A stretch of DNA of 14,277 nt, from the NCBI GenBank assembly GCA_030837265.1, contig JAUPKV010000027.1, forward strand, positions 1 to 14,277. The letters run 5' to 3'. A model generated the notes under the pieces. It was not told the origin of the DNA. It saw only the letters and a list, made by a program, of their open reading frames with translations, and searched no databases. This document shows positions 1 to 7,626 of the stretch, in pieces. The DNA is from Methanobacteriota archaeon (GTDB lineage: Archaea > Halobacteriota > Methanosarcinia > Methanosarcinales > Methanosarcinaceae). A program made the position numbers and the translations under genes. Each line of letters opens with the position of its first letter. Positions within the stretch are counted from its first letter, which is position 1.

Positions 1-286
1 ACTCTGTTTTTCCGGGCATTAGAAAGAAATGCTGGATCCAATAATACAGAGGAGGGTTGAAGATAGACCCTTTATCTATACTGGTCCAGATCTGAGTAAT
101 TGAAAGACTGGAGAGAGATACACTATTCATCTCATCAGAGGTCAGAGGGGTCGTGGAAAGTCTGGAGAAACGAAAAAAGAAACCTGCTGCGGTGATAAGC
201 ATAATTAGGACTGTATAATGGTCTCGTAAGGCTGAAATAATCACAAAGCTGACTTCTTTTATTCTATTCTGGCTGTTTTCCATCAT
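1..286 (-). CDS. Membrane glycosyltransferase, GT-C/PMT (GT39)-like, N-terminal part only
   Basis: This is the first 95 codons of a gene that continues past the left edge. It starts at ATG 286-284, 7 nt after a GGAGGGT ribosome-binding site (291-297), and lies 15 nt after the stop of the upstream glycosyltransferase, so the two are probably co-transcribed. A second ATG follows immediately. The protein opens with a short basic/polar segment, then a hydrophobic helix (about residues 25-40). After it come TTPLTSDEMNS and, about 30 residues further, NPPLYYWIQHFFL. An acidic pair just after the first membrane helix followed by NPPLYYW is the usual N-terminal layout of GT-C enzymes of the dolichyl-phosphate-mannose mannosyltransferase/ArnT type. 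These transfer a sugar from a lipid carrier on the outer face of the membrane. Substrate cannot be told from this fragment. The family call is moderate; a membrane protein is nearly certain. Confidence 0.6.
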   Translation of the reverse strand, partial: MMENSQNRIKEVSFVIISALRDHYTVLIMLITAAGFFFRFSRLSTTPLTSDEMNSVSLSSLSITQIWTSIDKGSIFNPPLYYWIQHFFLMPGKTE

Positions 287-301
287 TTGCACCCTCCTAT
301 C

Positions 302-2257
302 TCATCCTGCAGAAGTGCCCTCACTTACCTTATCTCCGATTCCCGCCGATGAGGTTACTGCCCGTTTGAAATTTTTATTAGTCCCATGCACTGTTTTTTC
401 CCAGAAGAAAGGTTTTGTCAGGAGCTGGAACAATCCTCTCCAGGCGCCGATGCTGAGGAGGACCCAGTAGATCGGGATGACCAGTACGTAAGGTATCTCT
501 CGGTATATCTTTTTTCTAATGCAGGCAATCATATGTATCCCTATATAGACCGTGTTACTGATGAACGTGTTAATGATGCACATTATCACAACCGGAAAAG
601 CTACGTCGAAACTAATCAGGTCTGGAGCCATCAACGTCAGTAAAGTGATGATCCACATAATCGGGTTGATGAGCGGCAAGAGCACGTTTCCGCCAAAGGC
701 AACTTGAAAGAGAAGAAACTGCTTCCAGCCAAGCTCTTCAAGTAATTCCCGAGGCTTACGCATATGCAGAAAATAAGTCTGGACGTGACCTTTGTTCCAG
801 CGTGAACGCTGCTTTATCCAGCTAAACAGATGCCCATTTGCCTCTTCATAAGTATACGAATCCATTGTGCATACCTTCAGCTTACGGCGTGAGATCCTGA
901 TGCCCAGGTCAGCATCCTCTGTGACATTATAAGGGTCCCAGGCACCTACCTGTTTGAGCAGTTTTGTCCGGAAATGATTGCTTGTCCCTCCGAGTGGGAC
1001 AGGGCATCCTACAAGATACAGGCCTTCGAGGTAAAAGTCAAACCAGTAGGAATATTCAATAGTGAACCAGCGGGTGAGTATGTTATCATCCGGATTGTAA
1101 TAGCTTAGCCGGGCCTGGATACAGGCATATTCCTCGCCGATCTTTCGAAAAAGGATAACGGCCTTTTTAAGCTGGTCGGGATCCGGGACATCTTCAGCGT
1201 CAAAGACAACACAGAGCTCCCCTTTTGCCCGCAGGAGCCCATGGTTGCATGCACGCGGCTTGGTGCGGATATCGGCATTGGGAACTACTACCGGCTCAAA
1301 GATTTTCAGGAATTCGCGATACTCATCGATAGACATTGGCTCAATAACTGCATGAGGGTTCCCAAAGAGGCCGAGACGTCTGGCTTCTTCCACGGTCTCG
1401 GTGTCCACTTCTTCTAACAGGATCTTGACATCCAGACGGTCCCGGGGATAGTCCAGTCGTGACATGTTCTGAAGGATATTGGGAAGCATCTGAGCTTCCT
1501 TATAAAGTGGGATTAAGATAGTGTATACAGGCAGAGTGCTCTCATCCAGTTTCCGGATTTCCTCTTCAGTGATAGAAAGATAATTCTCGCCTCTAATGAA
1601 GCCCTGTAGAGAGATGTAAAACTTAACCGGATTGAAGATGAAATAGAATAAATTAATTAATGTGAATACCACAACCAGCGCGAAGATGCCGTCCGAAAAG
1701 AAGAGGGCGTATCCCAGAAAAAAGATTACAAGAAGCATTTTTTGCTGCCACTTGTAGAGGACACGATAAGCGCTTTCATCGGGGTTACGGTCAATGAGTT
1801 CTTTTAAGGCCTGGTATTTATGGATTTCCCGGTAACCGCTTTCAGTTGCATCTTCTATTGACTGGCTTGAAGCGACATGTACCTCGACCTTCAGCTGAAA
1901 AATCAGCTCAATTTGTTCCAGTAGCCGGGTGTTGAAAGGGTTTGCAGTTGCAATCACTACGGATTCCGGCGTTATCTGCATAAGAATGATCAATTGGTCT
2001 TTGACGATGTCAAATGGCAAAGTGGGCACAAGGTTGCTTTTTTCCAGCAGTTTTTCTCGTTCCATAAAAGGGAGTCCGAGTTCTTTAGCAAGCTTGCGGA
2101 AGAACTGTTCGTCGACATCAAGCTTATAACTATGAACATAAAAAATAATATTCTCAAGGGTTACATTATCCTGTTCGAGGATAGAGGTGCCGTCAATATC
2201 TCCTTCCCGCAAAAGAGAAAGGACCCGTTCCTTCGTAAAGGAGTTCATATACGTCAT
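302..2257 (-). CDS. Membrane family 2 glycosyltransferase with N-terminal GspE/MshEN-like domain
   Basis: The 651-residue protein has three parts. Residues about 55-145 (GLPFMEREKL, then LPFDIVKDQLIILM, VIATANPFNT, QLKVEVHVASSQSIEDA) match the pattern of the N-terminal domain of GspE/PilB-type ATPases, the MshEN domain. Two membrane helices follow (about 174-187 and 191-215). A GT2 catalytic domain starts at VYTILIPLYKEA (244-255) and has DAED (353-356), TED (446-448) and QRSRW (483-487), the metal-binding, acid/base and acceptor motifs of processive GT2 enzymes. Three or four C-terminal membrane helices (about 513-612) end in WEKTVHG (619-625). The same GT2 plus MshEN combination is known in bacterial NfrB-like (phage N4 adsorption protein B) proteins. 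MshEN domains can bind cyclic di-GMP, but the first RLG-type binding motif is not obvious here, so binding is unproven. The gene follows the response regulator by 18 nt. No clear ribosome-binding site marks its start; Met4 is an alternative. Its product is probably a surface polysaccharide or glycan. Confidence 0.85.
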   Translation of the reverse strand: MTYMNSFTKERVLSLLREGDIDGTSILEQDNVTLENIIFYVHSYKLDVDEQFFRKLAKELGLPFMEREKLLEKSNLVPTLPFDIVKDQLIILMQITPESVVIATANPFNTRLLEQIELIFQLKVEVHVASSQSIEDATESGYREIHKYQALKELIDRNPDESAYRVLYKWQQKMLLVIFFLGYALFFSDGIFALVVVFTLINLFYFIFNPVKFYISLQGFIRGENYLSITEEEIRKLDESTLPVYTILIPLYKEAQMLPNILQNMSRLDYPRDRLDVKILLEEVDTETVEEARRLGLFGNPHAVIEPMSIDEYREFLKIFEPVVVPNADIRTKPRACNHGLLRAKGELCVVFDAEDVPDPDQLKKAVILFRKIGEEYACIQARLSYYNPDDNILTRWFTIEYSYWFDFYLEGLYLVGCPVPLGGTSNHFRTKLLKQVGAWDPYNVTEDADLGIRISRRKLKVCTMDSYTYEEANGHLFSWIKQRSRWNKGHVQTYFLHMRKPRELLEELGWKQFLLFQVAFGGNVLLPLINPIMWIITLLTLMAPDLISFDVAFPVVIMCIINTFISNTVYIGIHMIACIRKKIYREIPYVLVIPIYWVLLSIGAWRGLFQLLTKPFFWEKTVHGTNKNFKRAVTSSAGIGDKVSEGTSAG

Positions 2258-2275
2258 TCAAAAAAAGTTTTAATC

Positions 2276-2740
2276 TCAAGACTTGTTGTTGGGATTTTCC
2301 AGAGCCAGTCGAGAAAGTTTGTTTTTCAGATATTCTGAGACTTTTTCATTAGAAAGGCTTTTAGCTTCCTCTCGCTGTCGAAGTTTTTTTTCAACTATAG
2401 AAATGAGATCGTCATTTCTTATCGGTTTTACGACATATCCATCAGCGTCATTATTTATTGATTCAATCGAGGAATCTTGACTCGGGTGCCCTGTTATCAT
2501 GATGATGACCATTTCATGATTTATTTTTCTTATCTTTTTTAGAAGCTCGGTGCCCAGCATGTCCGGAAGGCCGATGTCCAGAAGAGCCATATCATAATTC
2601 GATTCCTGGGCCTTAGCAAGTGCTTCTTTTCCATTTTTAGCAGTGGTTATGGAATGGCCGAGGGATCCGAGAGCCCTGGAAATTAGGGTTTTAATAATCG
2701 CATCGTCCTCTACAACAAGAATCTTTTTTCCAGTCATCAT
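2276..2740 (-). CDS. Response regulator, REC domain with short C-terminal tail
   Basis: Residues 1-120 form a CheY-like receiver domain. All key residues are visible: acidic pair D12-D13 after ILVVE, phospho-acceptor D55 in ALLDIGLPD, T83 in IMITGH and K105 in GYVVKPI. The remaining 34 residues are charged (KKLRQREEAKSL and onward) and contain no recognisable DNA-binding or enzyme domain, so output is probably by protein contact. No histidine kinase is in the window. The gene leads an operon with the GT2 protein 18 nt downstream, which suggests that phosphorylation state controls glycan synthesis; that link is inferred. Two ATG codons begin the ORF (2740-2738 and 2737-2735). No ribosome-binding site is visible, and the TATA-like box 27 nt upstream would give a transcript with almost no leader. 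Confidence 0.92.
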   Translation of the reverse strand: MMTGKKILVVEDDAIIKTLISRALGSLGHSITTAKNGKEALAKAQESNYDMALLDIGLPDMLGTELLKKIRKINHEMVIIMITGHPSQDSSIESINNDADGYVVKPIRNDDLISIVEKKLRQREEAKSLSNEKVSEYLKNKLSRLALENPNNKS

Positions 2741-2766
2741 ATGATAAATATATCTTGTATATTATT

Positions 2767-2774
2767 ATTTATAT
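2767..2774 (-). promoter_or_regulatory. Possible TATA box for response regulator/glycosyltransferase operon
   Basis: Read on the minus strand the sequence is ATATAAAT, a good archaeal TATA-like box. It is 27 nt upstream of the first ATG. Archaeal transcription normally starts about 25 nt downstream of the box, so the mRNA would be leaderless or nearly so, which fits the missing ribosome-binding site. The surrounding DNA is very AT-rich, so chance boxes are common. Confidence 0.35.
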
Positions 2775-2875
2775 GTTTGGTTGGCTTTAACATCTGTTTA
2801 TGTCTAATTTTTAATAAATATAGCGGCAAATAGTGAGATAAACAATATTTTAATCTTAAAAATTCTCTATTTGAT

Positions 2876-2902
2876 AAATAAAGCTTAATTAATTCTTTAT
2901 TT
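2876..2902 (-). terminator. Possible terminator hairpin of the cbi operon
   Basis: AAATAAAG (2876-2883) and CTTTATTT (2895-2902) are perfect 8-bp inverted arms around an 11-nt loop. The hairpin sits over the stop codon (2891-2889) of the open frame that follows cbiO, where the cbi transcript should end. The stem is nearly all A-T and no long T run follows directly, so this is weak. Confidence 0.3.
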
Positions 2903-3002
2903 CAGAGCCCCTATCAGTGTAAGCAGCTTTGATAAAATATATAATTTCACCTGGTGATGCATCTCTAAAACCCCCCTTAATCAGAGCATCGATGAAGAAC
3001 GA
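2889..3002 (-). other. 37-codon open frame continuing in phase after the cbiO stop codon
   Basis: Directly after the cbiO TGA (3005-3003) the same frame stays open for 37 codons and ends at TAA (2891-2889). The translation reads like ordinary protein: DALIKGGFRDASPGE, then IIYFIKAAYTDRGSEIKN. It could be the decayed end of another gene fused in phase to cbiO, a lost C-terminal extension of CbiO, or chance. No start codon with a ribosome-binding site is seen for independent translation. I do not recognise the family. Confidence 0.3.
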
Positions 3003-4376
3003 TCATTTCAAAGACTCACAGTTTAAGATTTCAGAGTCGTCTTCGGCCTCTTCAAGCCACTTATAGCCTTCTTCCCGGTTTGCCACGCCCACAGTAAATT
3101 CTATTCCGCTTTTTTCCACATAGTCCTTGATCCTTTTCAGGGCATGGTCTACCATCCCGCCGGAAGTAAGAACAAGGCAGCGCTTTCCGCAAAGAGCCAT
3201 CAGGATGGATTTATCTATGACACCTGAGGAAACATCCAGGTGGATTTTGTCCATTTCGGCAAGGTTTTTGCTTTTCTTACCCATTGCGCCTACAAAGACC
3301 ATCTCTCCTTCTTTCAGGATTTGTTGTATCTCTTCCAGGGAATAACTATCAGTGTCATAAATTAAAATCCCGCCGGCTTTAATCCCTTTACGCTTCAATT
3401 CGACAATAGCTCTTCCATTGGGGTGGATATGCAGGACTGTGGCATTAATAGCCTCGTATGGAGACTGAGTTGCAAATTCCCCATACATAACTCCAATGTT
3501 CAGGCTGTCTCCTTCTTTGACTTTTGGAGGGACATCTACCCACATTAAATCCAGAGGTTTTAATGTGTTAACAAGCTCAGGTATGGTTTTGGGAGAGTTT
3601 CTCCCGTAAGCAAGCCCTCTCCTTTCGATTTCATGATAAATCTCAAGAGTAGTAGGCTGGCGGAGACCTGCTTTTTTCAAAAGGTCGTGCTCTCTGAAGA
3701 TCTCAGCAGGCGTTCCCTGCCCAATGAGTTTGCTGTTCGACATCAGGAACACGTAGTCAGACCAGCGGTACGCTAAATCTACGTCATGAGTGGAAATGAT
3801 AATGGTGCTTCCGAAATGATTGAACTCGCTAAGGAGGTCTATTATCTCGTCAGCTCCTACGGGATCAAGATTTGAGAGGGGTTCGTCAAGAATAATTACC
3901 TCAGGTTCCATTGCCATAACCCCTGCTATTGCAACCCTTTTTTTCTGCCCCCCGCTAAGATGATGAGGAGGTTTGTCCTGCAAGCCGGAAAGTCCGACAT
4001 GCTCAAGGGCATGACGTACAATGACATCGATTCTTTCTTTTGAATAACCAAGATTTGCCGGTCCGAAGGCCACGTCCTGGTATACTGTAGGAGCAAAAAT
4101 CTGGTCATCGGAGTTTTGGAAAACTATTCCTATGGACCTTCGGATTTCCCTCAGGGACTTAGAATCGTATTTAATAGGGACTCCGTGAAAAAGGATTTCA
4201 CCTGCATCCGGCTTTAAAGTTCCGTTAAGAAGTAAAAAGAGAGTGGACTTTCCGGAGCCATTTTGTCCTACAAAGGCGACTTTTTTCCCTTTTTTTATTT
4301 CGATATTAAGGTCCTTTATAGCCTCAGTCCCATCCGGGTAGATATACTTAAGGTCCCTGGTCTCAAGAATAATCAT
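3003..4376 (-). CDS. cbiO: Cobalt ABC importer ATPase CbiO with extra C-terminal domain
   Basis: This is the energy-coupling ATPase of the CbiMNQO cobalt importer. Residues 1 to about 245 form a complete ABC domain: Walker [10 protein letters not shown] (37-45), Q-loop Q87 in VFQNSDDQ, signature LSGGQ (140-144), Walker B with catalytic E165 in IILDEP and switch H197 in STHDVD. CbiO proteins are usually about 270-280 residues, but this one has 457. The extra C-terminal part (about 260-457) contains [37 protein letters not shown], and [18 protein letters not shown] recognise no family for it with confidence; it reads like a soluble alpha/beta domain. The gene starts 10 nt after cbiQ, with GAGGT overlapping the cbiQ stop and 7 nt before the ATG. 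It is the last gene of the operon. Confidence 0.93.
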   Translation of the reverse strand: MIILETRDLKYIYPDGTEAIKDLNIEIKKGKKVAFVGQNGSGKSTLFLLLNGTLKPDAGEILFHGVPIKYDSKSLREIRRSIGIVFQNSDDQIFAPTVYQDVAFGPANLGYSKERIDVIVRHALEHVGLSGLQDKPPHHLSGGQKKRVAIAGVMAMEPEVIILDEPLSNLDPVGADEIIDLLSEFNHFGSTIIISTHDVDLAYRWSDYVFLMSNSKLIGQGTPAEIFREHDLLKKAGLRQPTTLEIYHEIERRGLAYGRNSPKTIPELVNTLKPLDLMWVDVPPKVKEGDSLNIGVMYGEFATQSPYEAINATVLHIHPNGRAIVELKRKGIKAGGILIYDTDSYSLEEIQQILKEGEMVFVGAMGKKSKNLAEMDKIHLDVSSGVIDKSILMALCGKRCLVLTSGGMVDHALKRIKDYVEKSGIEFTVGVANREEGYKWLEEAEDDSEILNCESLK

Positions 4377-4386
4377 GATCGTTACC

Positions 4387-5169
4387 TCAAACTATGGATA
4401 TGTTTTTCGTAAAATAAAAAAGTGCAAGAGTGGTAAGGAAATAAACAAACGTGAGCATCAATTCTACTGGTCTCACAGGCCTGTGAACTTCGAATAAAGC
4501 CATTTTTCCAGCATAACACCTTGAATTCATGGCCAGAAACAGCTTATCTCCTTGTTCCCAGGTTCTTATAAAAAGTGAACCTCCGAGCATGCTCATTGAA
4601 TTTATGGAACGTCTCAGGTTTGAGTATCCTAACCTTACTGTCTGAGCATACTTGATGGAAAGGGCCATGTCAAGAAAGACGAATATATATCGATAAATTA
4701 GCATGGTGAGTTCTATAAAAGATTCTGGCAATCGTGTAGCCTTGAGCACTGCAAAGAGTTCTATCATAGGGGTTGTCAGTGCAAGGAAGTAAAGGCAGCA
4801 CATCCCGCTTAAGGACCGTGAGAGCACCAGGAGAGAAAGTTCGAGCCCGTCTGCCTTCATTGAAAAAGGATATCCCAGGAGTTTGAAGGATAATAATTCC
4901 TGTCCCGATCCGGATGAGAATGCAATGATTAATACACCGGTAATTGCAAAGGTTGCCGGAACGAGAAGAAGCTTCACGTACATGTTTACAGGGGTTTTGC
5001 CGAAGGTAACTGATGCAAGACTCATACAGAGGGCAATGAAAAAAGGAGTTATGGGAGATGAGGATGAAACTCCTACTAGCAGCCCGAAAAAGACAATTGC
5101 CAGTTTCAGCCAGTTATTTCGGTGCCTGAGAGGGCTCATCAAGGCATAATCGTCAAGAATATTACTCAT
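4387..5169 (-). CDS. cbiQ: Cobalt ABC importer membrane protein CbiQ
   Basis: This is the transmembrane (T) component linking the ATPase to the substrate-binding subunit CbiM. The 260 residues hold about five hydrophobic segments (near 21-40, 41-57, 63-85, 111-135 and 233-253). The cytoplasmic region has the coupling elements of the family: IYRYIFVF (158-165), QTVRLGYSN (176-184) and AMNSRCYAG (213-221), which contact the ATPase. The second motif has RCY where many relatives have RGY. The gene is 10 nt before cbiO and 89 nt after cbiN. That gap contains a pyrimidine-rich run but no clear promoter or hairpin. The start ATG has only a weak GCAGGTTT upstream. The position between cbiN and cbiO supports the assignment strongly. 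Confidence 0.93.
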   Translation of the reverse strand: MSNILDDYALMSPLRHRNNWLKLAIVFFGLLVGVSSSSPITPFFIALCMSLASVTFGKTPVNMYVKLLLVPATFAITGVLIIAFSSGSGQELLSFKLLGYPFSMKADGLELSLLVLSRSLSGMCCLYFLALTTPMIELFAVLKATRLPESFIELTMLIYRYIFVFLDMALSIKYAQTVRLGYSNLRRSINSMSMLGGSLFIRTWEQGDKLFLAMNSRCYAGKMALFEVHRPVRPVELMLTFVYFLTTLALFYFTKNISIV

Positions 5170-5258
5170 TAGGAAACCTGCAGATATAGATTGTATTAAA
5201 AAGTAGAAGAAAAAATTATGTATTATTATTCTTCAGACTCATTTTCCCTGGTAGAGCA

Positions 5259-5549
5259 TTATTTTTCATAGTTTTTTTTTGCTCTGTAATACCCGAGGAA
5301 GTATCCGATAACCCCTGCGCCTATGGCTGCTTGCAGGGCAAAGAGTAAGCTTTCAATTTCCGAGCTTGGAGGTTCCCAAATGGGTTGTGCAATGGGCTTG
5401 TAAGTCCCGTTTGTAATTTGCTCAATAACACCTTCAGGTTTGTCGTCAGCTCCACCATATTCAGCATGTGTGGTATAAGAGATGTAAATAAACTGAGCTG
5501 CAAAAATCAGCAGGATGGCAAGTACGATTAGTTCCAGTTTCTTGCTCAA
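5259..5549 (-). CDS. cbiN: Cobalt transport accessory protein CbiN
   Basis: The 96-residue protein has two membrane helices (about 6-26 and 66-87) joined by an extracytoplasmic loop. The loop includes YGGADDKPEGVIEQI and YKPIAQPIWEPPSSEIE, which is the usual CbiN pattern. CbiN assists cobalt loading of CbiM. The start codon is TTG (5549-5547); it overlaps the cbiM stop by 4 nt (TTGA), so translation is probably coupled. A GAGGGG lies about 8 nt upstream, inside the end of cbiM. No other start fits the normal N-terminus MSKKLELIVLAI, so the TTG call is firm. Presence of CbiN and the CbiM signature favours cobalt over nickel. Confidence 0.92.
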   Translation of the reverse strand: MSKKLELIVLAILLIFAAQFIYISYTTHAEYGGADDKPEGVIEQITNGTYKPIAQPIWEPPSSEIESLLFALQAAIGAGVIGYFLGYYRAKKNYEK

Positions 5550-6253
5550 GTAGAAAGCCCCCTCAGCTTGCGGACAACAGAATCTTCCAGCACTTTCATT
5601 TCCACAAGGATGTCACTTTTTACTTCAACCACATACTTAAAGAGCAGGGCACTGACTGAGCCTTCTACGATTGCCAGAGGCACCTGAGTAAAAGCAAAGA
5701 TTGCAGCAAATGACTGGAATGAACTGAGGAAAGCTCCATAGGTAAGTACTCCTCCAGCTGGAAAAGCAATTGCAAGTTGAGTAGAAGTCATAATGTAAGT
5801 AGCCCAGTCTCCGAGAGTTGCAGCTAGAAATACAACAAAATAAAAGTTAATTTTGGCTTTCGTCCCGGCTTTATAAATTAAATAGGATACTAAAGGACCA
5901 ATGATGCCCATTGAGAAGACATTTGCTCCAAGAGTCGTCAACCCTCCGTGGGCAAGGAAAAGAGCCTGGAACATAAGTACGATTACCGAGAGCACTGCGG
6001 TAATCGCCGGCCCGAACATAATTGCAGCTATACCGGTTCCTGTGGGATGAGAACAACTTCCCGTTACCGAAGGTAATTTCAAGGAGGATAGCACAAAAAT
6101 AAATGCACCGGCGACAGCTAACAGAGGGAGTATTTCACGTTTTTCATTTACCAGCCGATTAATTTTATACATGCCGTACACTATCACTGGAATTGATACT
6201 GCAAACCAGGCCTGCCACCACGGGCTTGGTAAAAAACCTTCCATAATATGCAT
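5546..6253 (-). CDS. cbiM: Cobalt importer substrate-binding membrane protein CbiM
   Basis: This is the metal-specific S component of the cobalt importer. It begins MHIMEGFLP, the CbiM N-terminus. The free amino end and His2 ligate the metal, with a second conserved histidine, H69, in TGSCSHPTGTG. About six or seven hydrophobic helices cover the 235 residues (near 16-31, 41-57, 74-100, 105-125, 132-155 and 175-205). The family requires the Met-His start at the exact N-terminus, so ATG 6253 is chosen over Met4 even though GGTGATC lies only 2 nt before it. It is the first gene of cbiMNQO. Regulation is likely by cobalt or corrinoid status, but no cobalamin riboswitch is visible upstream. Confidence 0.95.
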   Translation of the reverse strand: MHIMEGFLPSPWWQAWFAVSIPVIVYGMYKINRLVNEKREILPLLAVAGAFIFVLSSLKLPSVTGSCSHPTGTGIAAIMFGPAITAVLSVIVLMFQALFLAHGGLTTLGANVFSMGIIGPLVSYLIYKAGTKAKINFYFVVFLAATLGDWATYIMTSTQLAIAFPAGGVLTYGAFLSSFQSFAAIFAFTQVPLAIVEGSVSALLFKYVVEVKSDILVEMKVLEDSVVRKLRGLST

Positions 6254-6255
6254 GG

Positions 6256-6262
6256 GATCACC
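6256..6262 (-). promoter_or_regulatory. Ribosome-binding site of cbiM
   Basis: On the minus strand this reads GGTGATC, an exact match to part of the archaeal anti-Shine-Dalgarno complement (GGAGGTGATC). The spacing to the ATG is only 2 nt, which is unusually short. It would suit Met4 at 11 nt better, but the family N-terminus fixes the first ATG. Confidence 0.5.
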
Positions 6263-6304
6263 GTAAGGAATATCAAGTAAATATTATCAGGATTAAGTCA
6301 AGTT

Positions 6305-6474
6305 AAATTGCGTTCTTCCATACATAAAGGTTACGGTAAAGAAAAACAAGTACATGTGGTCTAATTAAATTAATTGGAAGGTTAAAAATATGCAAAAATT
6401 GAACAGAAGCAAGAGTAAAACAAGCAAACTTTAATAACATGGCTTAGTCCACGATAACAAATTGAACGCAATTT
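6305..6474. repeat. Perfect 11-bp inverted repeat with distant arms upstream of cbiM
   Basis: AAATTGCGTTC (6305-6315) and GAACGCAATTT (6464-6474) are exact reverse complements 148 bp apart. They lie between cbiM and the broken SnoaL-like gene. The spacing is too wide for a simple hairpin, but would suit two binding sites of one regulator or the ends of a lost small element. Confidence 0.5.
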
Positions 6475-6504
6475 TATTAAGATTTGTTTTTTATATTTTT
6501 ATTT

Positions 6505-6788
6505 TTAGCTAATATCTTTTAATTCAATTATTTTATTATCTTTAAATCTGAAAATCGAATTACCTTTCAATTCAATAGCGCTATCGGCTTTTCTTTAAAG
6601 AGTTGCTTTGCTTGCTCTGCCTGGTCTCTGAGCTCTGTGCGCCCATTTGTTACTAAATTGACTTCTCCGTTTGAAATGTTTTCAAATTTTACATCATCAT
6701 GCATATCCGATAGCATTCTGTCGACATCAAAACTATTATAGGCATCAATATAATTCTCAATAATTTTTTGATACAGATCCTGTCTCAT
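6505..6788 (-). pseudogene. SnoaL/NTF2-like protein gene, middle deleted and frame broken
   Basis: The N-terminal part reads as a typical SnoaL-like (NTF2-fold) domain: LYQKIIENYIDAYNSFDVDR, then HDDVKFENISNGE and RTELRDQAEQAKQLF. It then hits a TGA at 6569-6567 after KEKPIALLN. One frame over, the DNA from about 6588 down to a TAA at 6507-6505 encodes KADSAIEL followed by GNSIFRFKDNKIIELKDIS, the normal last strands of the same fold. Full-length members are about 120-130 residues. Here roughly 30-35 residues are missing at the junction, and the two halves are out of frame. I set the start at ATG 6788, 7 nt after GGAAGTG, rather than an earlier in-frame Met at 6821. Intact relatives are small cytoplasmic proteins that bind small molecules; this copy is probably dead or encodes only the half-domain. 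Confidence 0.75.
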
Positions 6789-6873
6789 GTTGTCACACTT
6801 CCTTGATATCTTAGATGACACATAGTTAGGTCACGTGAAAACATCTTTAATACTATAATTCATGGAACAAATA

Positions 6874-6885
6874 CAATATATATTG
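6874..6885 (-). promoter_or_regulatory. Possible TATA box upstream of the SnoaL-like gene
   Basis: CAATATATATTG is a perfect 12-bp palindrome with a TATA-like core, about 86 nt upstream of the chosen ATG. A start near 6850 would give a leader of about 60 nt. An 8-bp palindrome TCACGTGA (6831-6838) lies between it and the gene and could be a regulator site. The rest of 6822-7017 is AT-rich with no gene. Confidence 0.35.
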
Positions 6886-7017
6886 GATTAATCAGCAATT
6901 AATACAGCAAAAATAAGAGAATTATGAGATTATAAAACGATAAAAAATCTTTTAACAATATTAAAATAATCATTCAGGGATTTTTGGATCTGGAATAAAG
7001 ACAGAAAGGGTACAGCC

Positions 7018-7491
7018 TCAATTACTTAAAAAGATTGTCAGATAAACAACTGAAAAGTAGCGCCCGAATTTGCCAATAAAAACCATGATGGAAAAATGTT
7101 TGAAAGAAAGATGCATTAACCCGGCAACCATTGTAATTATATCTCCTATTCCTGGCACCCAGGTGAAAAGAAGGGTATAAATACCGTATTTTTTAAAGAG
7201 TTTTTCACTTTTCGCAAGCTGTTCCGGAGAAGGAGAAAAATATTTCTCTAGTAATGGTCTTCCCTTCAATCCGATATAATAAGTTAAACATGATCCCAGA
7301 AAATTGCCTGCCGTTGCCACCATAATAACATTAAAAGGACTGAAACCTTTGTTAACAAGTGCTACTACTAACGCTTCCGATCCCATGGGTAAAACTGTTG
7401 AGGAAAGAAAACTCATAATGAAGAGATTCAAGTAACCGTAATCATAAATAAAAGAGATGAACGAATTTAAAAATTCCAGCATAGTATCCAT
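7018..7491 (-). CDS. YqaA/DedA-like (VTT/SNARE-associated family) membrane protein
   Basis: The 157 residues match the short YqaA branch of the DedA (VTT) superfamily. Visible motifs are FLSSTVLPMGSEALVVALV (about 28-46), NFLGSCLTYYIGLKGRPLLE (63-82) and LFTWVPGIGDIITMVAGLMH (108-127), ending in GKFGRYFSVVYL. Four hydrophobic segments are apparent, with re-entrant-type helices around the proline-containing motifs. Family members sit in the cytoplasmic membrane and are linked to lipid scrambling or flipping; the precise substrate is unknown. The start MDTMLEF has no evident ribosome-binding site, and Met4 is equally possible. The gene is 135 nt downstream of the S-layer gene and probably has its own promoter. 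Confidence 0.85.
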   Translation of the reverse strand: MDTMLEFLNSFISFIYDYGYLNLFIMSFLSSTVLPMGSEALVVALVNKGFSPFNVIMVATAGNFLGSCLTYYIGLKGRPLLEKYFSPSPEQLAKSEKLFKKYGIYTLLFTWVPGIGDIITMVAGLMHLSFKHFSIMVFIGKFGRYFSVVYLTIFLSN

Positions 7492-7526
7492 GTCATTTTA
7501 TTTGGTATTATTTCTTGCCTGTTTTT

Positions 7527-7553
7527 AAAATAAAAGAAGAAAAGAGAAGAAAG
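7527..7553 (-). terminator. Possible pyrimidine-tract terminator after the S-layer gene
   Basis: On the minus strand this is a T-rich tract (CTTTCTTCTCTTTTC, then TTCTTTTATTTT) about 75-100 nt past the S-layer stop. Oligo-T runs alone can terminate archaeal transcription. There is no strong hairpin before it. Confidence 0.3.
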
Positions 7554-7626
7554 AACAGGAGATTATTGAAAATTCCGGTTCCTCCTTGGCAAGAGCCATA
7601 TTCTGTTTGCAGTTCAAACCGATCTA

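Noticed and set aside
386..643. Plus-strand 85-codon frame
   Set aside because: It is antisense to the C-terminal membrane region of the glycosyltransferase and has no coding signs of its own.
6254..6504. Cobalamin riboswitch ahead of cbiM
   Set aside because: No B12-box-like sequence or structured G-rich leader was found on the minus strand; the region is AT-rich.
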